From: Pseudomonas sp. BBP2017
GTDB taxonomy: Bacteria; Pseudomonadota; Gammaproteobacteria; Pseudomonadales; Pseudomonadaceae
Reading direction: 5' to 3'
Length of the DNA stretch: 64,000 bases
NCBI RefSeq assembly: GCF_003024385.1
Contig: NZ_PVZN01000007.1
Coordinates: 124,001-188,000 of the forward strand
A program made the translations under genes and the position numbers. Within the stretch, counting starts at the first letter, position 1. Each line of letters opens with the position of its first letter. Positions 57,470 through 64,000 of the stretch are shown one piece after another. The notes beneath the pieces are model-generated. The model saw nothing but the letters and a program-made list of their open reading frames with translations. It was not told where the DNA came from and made no database searches.

Positions 57470-58597
57470 TTACTGAGGGGAAACTTCGGTTTTAGGTTTG
57501 CCGAAATGCCATTCGTAGACCACGAATTTGAAGTCTTTCAGGTCGCCCTTGTCGTCGTACGACAGGTCGCCGGTCGGGGTCTTGAAGGTGCCGGCGTGGA
57601 TGGCCGCAGCTACCTTGTCGGTGTCTTCGGACTTGGCGGCCTTGATGCCTTCGGCGATCAGCGTGACAGCGGAGTACGCTGGGAACACGAACGGACCGCT
57701 CGGGTCTTTGCCATCGGCCTTGATGGCGTCAACGATTGCCTTGTTCGCAGGATCGGCATCGAAGGACTTAGGCAGGGTTACCAGCAGGCCTTCGGAGGCG
57801 TTCTGGGCGATTTGCGAGATGGAGTCGTTGCCGACACCTTCTGGGCCCATGAACTTGGCTTTCAGGCCTTTTTCCTGGGCTTGACGCAGGATCAGGCCCA
57901 GCTCTGGGTGGTAGCCGCCGTAGTAGACGAAGTCGACATTGGCTTGCTTGAGCTTCTGGATGATCGAGGAGAAGTCCTTGTCACCGGCGTTCAGGCCTTC
58001 GAAGACGGCAACTTTGGTGCCTTTGCCTTCCAGGGTTTGCTTGACCGCGGTGGCGATGCCTTCACCGTATTGCTGTTTGTCGTGCAGAACAGCAACTACT
58101 TTCGGTTTGACGTGGTCGGCAATGTAGTTGCCGGCAGCCGGGCCCTGGGCGCTGTCCAGGCCAATGGTGCGGAAGACCAGTTTGTAGCCACGGGTGGTGA
58201 TGTCCGGGCTGGTGGCCGCCGGGGTAATCATGATCACGCCTTCGTCTTCATAGATGTCGGAGGCGGGCTGAGTGGAGCTGGAGCACAGGTGGCCGATTAC
58301 GTATTTGACGCCATCGTTGACCACTTTGTTGGCTACGGCTACGGCCTGTTTAGGGTCGCAGGCATCGTCGTATTCTTTGGCTTCAAGCATCTTGCCGTCG
58401 ACGCCGCCCTTGGCGTTGATGTCTTTGATCGCCTGCTTTGCACCGACGAACTGCATGTCGCCGTACTGAGTAACCGGGCCGGTTTTCGGGCCGGCGATGC
58501 CGATCTTGATGGTATCGGCTGCAAACGAATGGCTGGCAACCCCGGCCAGAACCATTGCGGCAAACAGCTTGGAAATCTGCTTAGTAGCCTTACTCAT
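57470..58597 (-). CDS. braC: branched-chain amino-acid-binding periplasmic protein
   Basis: 375 residues. Signal peptide with QISKLFAAMVLAGVASHSFA, mature protein starting ADTIKIGIAGPKTGPVTQYGD. VGHLCSSSTQPASDIYEDEGVIMITPAATSP includes the conserved disulfide and ligand residues of LivJ/BraC proteins. It is the first gene in the liv operon. Ligands are probably Leu, Ile, Val and Ala. Confidence 0.95.
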   Translation of the reverse strand: MSKATKQISKLFAAMVLAGVASHSFAADTIKIGIAGPKTGPVTQYGDMQFVGAKQAIKDINAKGGVDGKMLEAKEYDDACDPKQAVAVANKVVNDGVKYVIGHLCSSSTQPASDIYEDEGVIMITPAATSPDITTRGYKLVFRTIGLDSAQGPAAGNYIADHVKPKVVAVLHDKQQYGEGIATAVKQTLEGKGTKVAVFEGLNAGDKDFSSIIQKLKQANVDFVYYGGYHPELGLILRQAQEKGLKAKFMGPEGVGNDSISQIAQNASEGLLVTLPKSFDADPANKAIVDAIKADGKDPSGPFVFPAYSAVTLIAEGIKAAKSEDTDKVAAAIHAGTFKTPTGDLSYDDKGDLKDFKFVVYEWHFGKPKTEVSPQ

Positions 58598-58918
58598 AGT
58601 GCTCCACTCATTCTGTTGTAATTTTTATAGTCCTGCGGCCAGCGCTGGAGGACCGTAATGCTCCGATTTTGCCCTGGCAACTGTACCGGTACAGTGTAGA
58701 GCGCTGCTTTGTCGCTTGAAAAGCAGGCCAGCTGGGGCAAATTCGGCGCGTGTCGCTTTTTTGACAGAAACTTACAAGAAAGCGGCTTGGCCTTGCCCTG
58801 ATCCGCGCGGCAATCCTTCGCTTTCAAGTCCTTTTCGATCAATTACTTATTTGAAACCGGGTTTTTCTGCAAAAATACCGACCTCTTACAGTAGTCGAAT
58901 TATTTCTGGCAGGAACCC
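58598..58918. promoter_or_regulatory. divergent promoter region of braC and the DUF2288 gene
   Basis: 321 bp without a gene. On the minus strand TATAAAAAT lies near 58623-58631, about 30 bp before the braC ATG, and could be a -10 element. No regulator site was recognised. Confidence 0.4.
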
Positions 58919-59224
58919 ATGACTGATCAACCAAGCACCCTCTATGCCAAACTGCTCGGCGAGACCGCAGTAATCGAGTGGAAAGCCCTGGAGCGTTTTT
59001 GGGCCAAAGGTGACCTGATTTGGGTCGACGCGGCTCTGGACCTGATCGAAGTTGCGCAGGCAATGGCCGAGAACCGCAGTGAAACCTTCGCTGCATGGCG
59101 CAATGCTGGCGCGGTAGGCCCTGTGTCTGCCGAGCAGGCGCTAGACCTTCAGAGCCGCGATCCAGAGATCTGGGCGGTGGTGGTTTCGCCGTTTATTGTG
59201 ATTCAGGAAAAGAAAAACGCCTGA
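58919..59224 (+). CDS. DUF2288-family protein
   Basis: 101 residues. The family core reads LYAKLLGETAVIEWKALERFWAKGDLIWVDAALDLIEVA, all helical, ending WAVVVSPFIVIQEKK. Cytoplasmic and soluble. Function unknown. It is followed by a REP pair, converging on the tubulin-like gene. Confidence 0.85.
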   Translation: MTDQPSTLYAKLLGETAVIEWKALERFWAKGDLIWVDAALDLIEVAQAMAENRSETFAAWRNAGAVGPVSAEQALDLQSRDPEIWAVVVSPFIVIQEKKNA

Positions 59225-59339
59225 GCGCGCCCCAGATTGGTGCGTGAAAACAAGCAGCGAAGAGATTTTGGTGCGCGGGACTGTTCAGCGAGGGTGGCTG
59301 TTGGTAACAGTTGAGTGTGCTTAACGTTAACGGTAACAG

Positions 59340-59398
59340 ATCGCGGGGCAAGCCCGCTCCCACAAGGTGGATCTGTGGGAGCGGGCTTGCCCCGCGAT
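59340..59398. repeat. REP pair between DUF2288 and tubulin-like genes
   Basis: ATCGCGGGGCAAGCCCGCTC plus CCACA and a near-perfect inverted copy, 9-base centre. The stop codon of the tubulin-like gene lies 9 bp away. Confidence 0.87.
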
Positions 59399-59406
59399 GC
59401 TTCTGA

Positions 59407-61590
59407 TCAGTAATCCACTTTTCCAGTATGACTGTTCAGCGAAATCACCCGGGTCTTGCCGATCCGGTGACGGAAGATTTCGCGCAGGTATTTCACTGCC
59501 TTCTTCACGCATTCGCGCGACAGTCGAATGTCGTTGATCGAGACGAACTTGCTCTTGTCGTTGATCAGCTCGCGGTACTTCTTCTCGTACATCGGCTTGA
59601 TCGCATACCAGTTGGTATCGAGGATTTTCGCCGGGTTTTCGAATTCATTGAGCAAATCATCGATGCGTTCTTCATCGAAGGTATCGCTGGTGATGAATTC
59701 GAGGATGGCGTTGTCCAGGGTGTCGTCGAAGCGGTACGGGTTGCGCGCAAAGCAACGCTTGATGAAGGCCACGATCAAGGTCAGGAAGTCGTCCGACAGG
59801 CACGGGCTCTTGGCGATCAGGGTGGTCAGCGACAGGTTCGCCGAAGCGCCGATCACCAGGGCATAGCGCTTGAGGGTGGTGTTGGGGAACAGGCTGTTGA
59901 GGTGGGTCTTGAGCCGGTTCAAGTCCATGTACGAGAGCTTGTAGTCCTTGGGCAAGGATACGATCGACACCACCGACGAACAGTTCTTGAAGAAGTGCAG
60001 GTCGTGCAGGGCCGCCGCGTCATAACCGGAGGCCTTGTACTGTTCCAGCGCCGCACGATAGCGCTTGGATTCGATCGGCAACAGGCTGATGCCCTCGATC
60101 GCCTGGGTCACCTTGTTGAAATGCGGCAGGTCGATGGAGCGGAAGAACAGGTCGTCGATGTTCAGACGCGGCTGGTCCTTCTCGAACACTTTGAATTTAT
60201 CCGAATTCGGTGACGGCTGTTCCGGTACCACGGATTCTGCGTAGGCAATGGCCACAGGTCCGGCGAGGCTCATGAACAGGTCGTTGGCATCCAGGCGAAT
60301 GGTTTCGCCGATGTCGATGCCGGCGCGGCGGAAGTAATTCTGGTCGTAGTCGGTGGTCACCGCCTGGGCGGTCAGAATGTTGAAGATCTGTTGGGAGATG
60401 TACTGGTTGGCGTGCTTTTCCATGGCATTGACATCAATGTTCTGGATGTTGCCGTCATCATTCTCTTCGGCGTAGCGCATGATGTCGTTGGAAATCAGCA
60501 TCATCGCGTTCCAGGGGCGAATACGCCCCATGACGCTGGCTTCGCTGCTGTCTTCATTATCGAAGTTATAAGAGAAGTCCCATTCTTCCGACAGGTACTT
60601 GCACAGCAGGCGTCCGGCGTTGATGTGCAAGGCCTCGGACATTTCGCTGCGGTGATCGGAAATGTTCGGTAGTACGCAGATGCCGCTGGTGAAGATTGGT
60701 TCGAAGACGAACGAGTGCCCGCTCTTGCCGTCGTTTTCGTCAGCCGGCTTGGTGTCGAAGGTCTTGTTCATGTATGAGTACTGCTGGGCCAGGCCGAACT
60801 CCGAGGCCATGCCCGAACCGGTACCGCCACCGGCACTGAAGATGTAGAAGTACAACCGTGACTGGTTGGCCTTGATCCCGCAGGAGTCGATCAGGTACGA
60901 ATGGATCAGCTTCCAGTCGGCGCTGGAAAAACGATGGGTTTCTTTGTTGAGGATGATCTTGGCCAGGTACTGGCCGAGGATCGGTGCGTTACCGGCACCC
61001 CCGGCATGGACTTCCGAGAGGTCCATGATCTTCATCTTGCTGTAGTCGCGGATGAAGCCGCTTTTTTCACCCTTGCGTGAGAAGCGGATACGACCGGCAA
61101 TGTCTTTGTCCAGATCACCCAGCATCACTAGCGGCTCAACCAGGAACACGGGTTTGCTGCCTTTGTTCTGGACCAGGCGCAGGTTGTTGCGGATCCAGCG
61201 TGCCGGGCTGTAGTTGGGTTCGCTGCCGGCACGGTCCTCATTGTTGAATTCGTTGAGATAAAAGGTGCGGGCGTTGTATACAAGTTCGGCGACATCCAGG
61301 GCGATGTTCGAGCCGCACCGGCCCAGGCCGATCAGGCAGACCGATGGGAACTGCTGGTCCAGGCGTAGCTGGCTGTCGTCTTCGACGTGGACACTGGGCG
61401 GAAATACCAGATCGCGCAAGCCGTCCAGATTGTCGAGGATGCGCTGGATATCGGGCTCAGTGAAATACAGGTACTGCTGCGGGTTAAGCGTTCGCGGGCT
61501 GTAGAATTCTCTGGCCCCTGGAGCGCTGAACGCGGGAGTGGGTGAGGTCAGCTCGGAAACCGCGTTGGCAGAAGTATTCTTGGAGGTCAT
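59407..61590 (-). CDS. stand-alone tubulin/FtsZ-like GTPase-fold protein
   Basis: 727 residues, unlike FtsZ in length but with its loops in order. T1-like GLGRCGSN (88-95), T3-like GGAGNAPILGQ (197-207), T4 signature GGGTGSG (254-260), T6-like LLISNDI with Asn368 (FtsZ has IPND), and T7-like RLDANDL with Asp434 and Asp437 (FtsZ NxDxxD; the Asn is Arg432 here). Compared with FtsZ there is an ~85-residue N-terminal leader, an insert of about 55 residues between T4 and T6, and a ~280-residue C-terminal region I cannot assign. It belongs with the Tubulin_2/FtsZ-like groups. No partner genes lie beside it. Nucleotide binding and polymerisation are inference. Confidence 0.82.
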   Translation of the reverse strand: MTSKNTSANAVSELTSPTPAFSAPGAREFYSPRTLNPQQYLYFTEPDIQRILDNLDGLRDLVFPPSVHVEDDSQLRLDQQFPSVCLIGLGRCGSNIALDVAELVYNARTFYLNEFNNEDRAGSEPNYSPARWIRNNLRLVQNKGSKPVFLVEPLVMLGDLDKDIAGRIRFSRKGEKSGFIRDYSKMKIMDLSEVHAGGAGNAPILGQYLAKIILNKETHRFSSADWKLIHSYLIDSCGIKANQSRLYFYIFSAGGGTGSGMASEFGLAQQYSYMNKTFDTKPADENDGKSGHSFVFEPIFTSGICVLPNISDHRSEMSEALHINAGRLLCKYLSEEWDFSYNFDNEDSSEASVMGRIRPWNAMMLISNDIMRYAEENDDGNIQNIDVNAMEKHANQYISQQIFNILTAQAVTTDYDQNYFRRAGIDIGETIRLDANDLFMSLAGPVAIAYAESVVPEQPSPNSDKFKVFEKDQPRLNIDDLFFRSIDLPHFNKVTQAIEGISLLPIESKRYRAALEQYKASGYDAAALHDLHFFKNCSSVVSIVSLPKDYKLSYMDLNRLKTHLNSLFPNTTLKRYALVIGASANLSLTTLIAKSPCLSDDFLTLIVAFIKRCFARNPYRFDDTLDNAILEFITSDTFDEERIDDLLNEFENPAKILDTNWYAIKPMYEKKYRELINDKSKFVSINDIRLSRECVKKAVKYLREIFRHRIGKTRVISLNSHTGKVDY

Positions 61591-61789
61591 TTTGCGCCAT
61601 TTGCCTGGGGGTGGGTGGCTGTTCTAGTAGATATCATAGAGCCATCACTGGATAAGTTTCGCGACTGTATCAGTGCGCATTCGACGTGAGCGATAGGGGG
61701 TTGCCCTAGCGCTGTAGGATTTTTCCTTGCCACGCCTGCAAACTGAATCGTCCAATCATTCAACTTCTTTAATCTGCCTGGAGCTGTAC

Positions 61790-62683
61790 ATGAGCACTGC
61801 ACGTCCTTCACTGGGGTTTGCCGGAATCGGTCTGATGGGATTGCCAATGTGCCGGCGCTTGTTGGCGGCGGGGTATCCGTTGACTGTCTGGAACCGTTCG
61901 CCGGACAAGTGTGCAGCGCTGGTCGAGGCGGGGGCGCGGCGGGTGGATACCCCGGCCGAGCTGTGTCAGGCGGCTGATCTGGTGCTGTTGTGCCTGGCCG
62001 ATACGGCGGTGGTGCGTGAGGTGGTATTCGGGCCTGAAGGTGTGGCCAAGGGCGCCAAGGCCGGGCAGTTGCTGGTCGACTTCTCCAGCCTGGAGCCGAC
62101 CGCGACCCGAGAGATGGCTGCAGAACTGGCCGCGCTCAGTGGCATGAGCTGGCTCGACGCGCCAGTTTCAGGTGGCACGCCTGGGGCCGAAGCCGGCAGT
62201 CTGGCGATCATGGTCGGCGGCACTGCGGCGGACCTTGAACGCGTACGCCCGGTGCTGCTGACCCTGGGCCAGCGGGTCACCCATATGGGGCCGGTGGGGG
62301 CGGGGCAGGTGACCAAGGCCTGCAACCAGATGATCGTTGCCTGTAATGCCTTGGTGATTGCCGAGGTGGTGGCGCTCGCCGAGCAGTCCGGTGTCGATGC
62401 GAGTCTGATTGCCGACGCCCTGGCCGGGGGCTTTGCCGATTCCAGGCCGTTGCAGATTCTGGCACCGCAAATGGCGCAGAGCTGCTTCGAACCGGTCAAA
62501 TGGCACGTGCGGACCTTGCTCAAGGATCTGGATACGGCGGTGAAATTCTCGCGCGAACAGGGCTCGGCAACGCCGCTCAGTGGCTTGGCCGCACAGCTGA
62601 TGCGCCTGCACGCAAGCCAGGGCTATCTGCAAAAAGATCCGGCGACCTTGATTGATCTGTACCGGCGTAAGGATGGAAGCTGA
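61790..62683 (+). CDS. 3-hydroxyisobutyrate dehydrogenase-family oxidoreductase
   Basis: 297 residues of the beta-hydroxyacid dehydrogenase family. NAD(P) motif GFAGIGLMGLPMCRRLLAAG (about 10-29), followed by VWNRSPDK, where the Arg/Ser suggest NADP. DAPVSGGTPGAEAGSLAIMVGG (about 121-142) is the substrate signature, and GAGQVTKACNQMIV holds catalytic Lys (about 180). Tartronate semialdehyde or glyoxylate reductase activity is equally possible. The 3' end overlaps a convergent GGDEF-EAL gene by 107 bp. Confidence 0.9.
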   Translation: MSTARPSLGFAGIGLMGLPMCRRLLAAGYPLTVWNRSPDKCAALVEAGARRVDTPAELCQAADLVLLCLADTAVVREVVFGPEGVAKGAKAGQLLVDFSSLEPTATREMAAELAALSGMSWLDAPVSGGTPGAEAGSLAIMVGGTAADLERVRPVLLTLGQRVTHMGPVGAGQVTKACNQMIVACNALVIAEVVALAEQSGVDASLIADALAGGFADSRPLQILAPQMAQSCFEPVKWHVRTLLKDLDTAVKFSREQGSATPLSGLAAQLMRLHASQGYLQKDPATLIDLYRRKDGS

Positions 62684-64000
62684 CCAGCGACGACTCGTCG
62701 CGCTGATCAAGCTGACTGAGGATGGCGCGTAGCTCACCCAAGGGTACCGGGTGGCTGAGCAGATGGCCTTGGGCGAAGTCGCAGCCCTGCTGGGCGAGGA
62801 ACTGATACTGCTCGATGGACTCCACGCCTTCAGTGATCACCTGCAGGTGCAGGGTGTGGGCCATGACGATGATCGCCTGGACAATCTCCATGTCCGGCCG
62901 GCAACGTGGTACATCCTGAACGAAGGAACGATCGATCTTCAAGGTGTCCAGCGGCAGACGCTTGAGGTAGGCCAGTGATGAGTAGCCAGTGCCGAAGTCA
63001 TCGATCGACAGTGAGACGCCGAGGGCGCGAATGTCCTTGAGCAGGGCGATGGTGCTGTGAATGTTGCCCATCAGCGCGTTTTCGGTGACTTCCAGTTCCA
63101 GCTGGCGGGCTGAGAGACCTGCCCGCTGCAGGGCGTCTTTAACTTCACTGGTCAGTTCTTCGCGGCCGAGGGTCAAGGCTGAGCAATTGACCGTGACCTT
63201 CAATCTGCCATAGCCATGACGATTGAGTTGCGCCAGGTCTTCACAGGCATGGCGTAGCACCCACAGATCAAGGTCGCCGATCAGGCCGTTGGCTTCGGCG
63301 ATGCCGATGAAACGGTCCGGACTGAGCAAGCCATGCTGCGGATGTTGCCATCGCACCAGGGCTTCAAGCTTGGCCACCTGACCGGTATGCAGGTCGAAAA
63401 TCGGCTGGTAGTGAATGCGCAGCCCCCGCTCTTCGAGCAGGGCGATGCGCAGCTCTTCTTCCAGTTGCAGCTCCAGCGTGGCGCGGGTCTTGAGGCTGCT
63501 GTTGAAGAAGTTCAGGCTGTTACGTCCACATCCTTTGGACTGATACAGCGCCAGGTCGGCATTCTTGAGCAGTTCATCGCAGCTACGGCCGTCGTCGGGG
63601 AAGATGCTGATACCAATGCTGGTAGTCATGACCATGCGCCGTCCGGCCAGGTCGATCGGCTCTTTCATCTTGTGCATGATGCGTTGGGCGAGGTGCCGGG
63701 CTTCTTCGCGGCTGCTCAAGGCGATCAGGATGCAGAACTCGTCACCACCAAAGCGGGCCACCACGTCCTGACTACGGGTCGCCGCCTTGATGTAGCTGGC
63801 AATGACTTTGAGCAGCTCATCGCCGGCATCGTGACCAAGGCTGTCGTTGATCCGCTTGAAATGGTCAATATCGAGGAACATCACCGCCAGCATGCCTTCA
63901 TTGGTGGTCTGTTCGACCAGACGCTCGGCAAATACCTGATTGAAGCCGCGACGGTTGATCAGGTTGGTCAGGGCGTCGTAATGAGCGGCCTGCTGCAGCG
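62577..64000 (-). CDS. GGDEF-EAL cyclic-di-GMP protein (5' end outside window)
   Basis: At least 474 codons; the frame is open to the right edge, so the N-terminal sensor is missing. The GGDEF domain is intact (ARFGGDEF), with an RSQD I-site five residues before it (product inhibition expected). The EAL domain has EALVRWQHP, VTVNCSALTL and DDFGTGYSSLAYLKRLPLDTLKID with the metal and base residues, so phosphodiesterase activity is plausible. The last ~45 residues (QLDQRDESSLVSFHPYAG...) lie beyond the normal EAL end and are read over the 3' end of the convergent gene. Confidence 0.92.
   Translation of the reverse strand, partial: LQQAAHYDALTNLINRRGFNQVFAERLVEQTTNEGMLAVMFLDIDHFKRINDSLGHDAGDELLKVIASYIKAATRSQDVVARFGGDEFCILIALSSREEARHLAQRIMHKMKEPIDLAGRRMVMTTSIGISIFPDDGRSCDELLKNADLALYQSKGCGRNSLNFFNSSLKTRATLELQLEEELRIALLEERGLRIHYQPIFDLHTGQVAKLEALVRWQHPQHGLLSPDRFIGIAEANGLIGDLDLWVLRHACEDLAQLNRHGYGRLKVTVNCSALTLGREELTSEVKDALQRAGLSARQLELEVTENALMGNIHSTIALLKDIRALGVSLSIDDFGTGYSSLAYLKRLPLDTLKIDRSFVQDVPRCRPDMEIVQAIIVMAHTLHLQVITEGVESIEQYQFLAQQGCDFAQGHLLSHPVPLGELRAILSQLDQRDESSLVSFHPYAGTDQSRSPDLFADSPGLRAGASAVRPSH

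Overview
This window is a chromosomal stretch of a Pseudomonas from the putida/fluorescens side of the genus. The evidence is gene order and family content. The blocks glpF-glpK-glpR, grxD-bfr-bfd-prx-rnt-pyrC-motY-argG, rnf-nth and metG-mrp-csp-dcd follow Pseudomonas order as I remember it. Base composition is high in GC. Paired palindromes built on a GCGGGGCAAGCCCGCTCCCAC-like core lie between genes, as REP elements do in this group. I see no rRNA, tRNA, CRISPR array, insertion sequence or prophage.

Layout. 1-3.8 kb: glycerol regulon (glpR, glpK, glpF; minus strand), with GlpR-operator-like sites on both sides. 3.8-9.7 kb: a YbaK-type deacylase, a PhzF-family protein, an orphan ABC ATPase overlapping argF, and a Mo-bisPGD oxidoreductase. 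9.8-16.1 kb: glutaredoxin, bacterioferritin and its ferredoxin, peroxiredoxin, RNase T, dihydroorotase, MotY and argininosuccinate synthase. Tandem ArgR-like half-sites precede argF and argG. 16.2-17.8 kb: an AT-richer patch with an unknown membrane protein and an orphan NarL-type response regulator. 17.9-22.3 kb: a small acidic protein, nth, and a divergent Rnf-like operon (A-B-D-G-E) with no rnfC. 22.4-27.3 kb: metG, mrp, a cold-shock protein, dcd and a small proline-rich protein.

27.3-29.1 kb is the decayed remains of an amino-acid ABC operon of aotQMOP type, in which only the aotO-like gene is whole. Next come a five-haem cytochrome fusion, a penicillin-acylase-family lipoprotein, two SEC-C proteins, a LEA14-like lipoprotein and a methyltransferase-like protein. 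35.7-37.6 kb holds two tandem OmpA-family lipoproteins. 37.6-47.8 kb holds a CopD-like protein, DinG, an agarase-like hydrolase, a serine esterase, an OmpA lipoprotein with a histone-H1-like tail next to pdxH, a SlyB-like lipoprotein and NhaA. 48-53.5 kb holds a PLP cysteine-synthase homologue, a flavoprotein, a lipoprotein, a divergent SDR/LysR pair and a MXKDX repeat protein. 53.6-58.6 kb is a complete branched-chain amino-acid ABC operon (livFGMH and the binding protein). 58.9-64 kb has a DUF2288 protein, a stand-alone tubulin/FtsZ-like protein, a 3-hydroxyisobutyrate-dehydrogenase-family protein, and a GGDEF-EAL protein cut by the window edge.

The two most novel items are the Rnf-like operon and the tubulin-like protein. 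The Rnf-like operon lacks RnfC and the RnfB membrane anchor, and has lost three of the four cysteines expected to hold the intramembrane Fe-S cluster. The 727-residue tubulin-like protein carries recognisable FtsZ-type nucleotide loops and a DxxD synergy-loop candidate. All identifications come from reading the sequence by eye; no database search was run.
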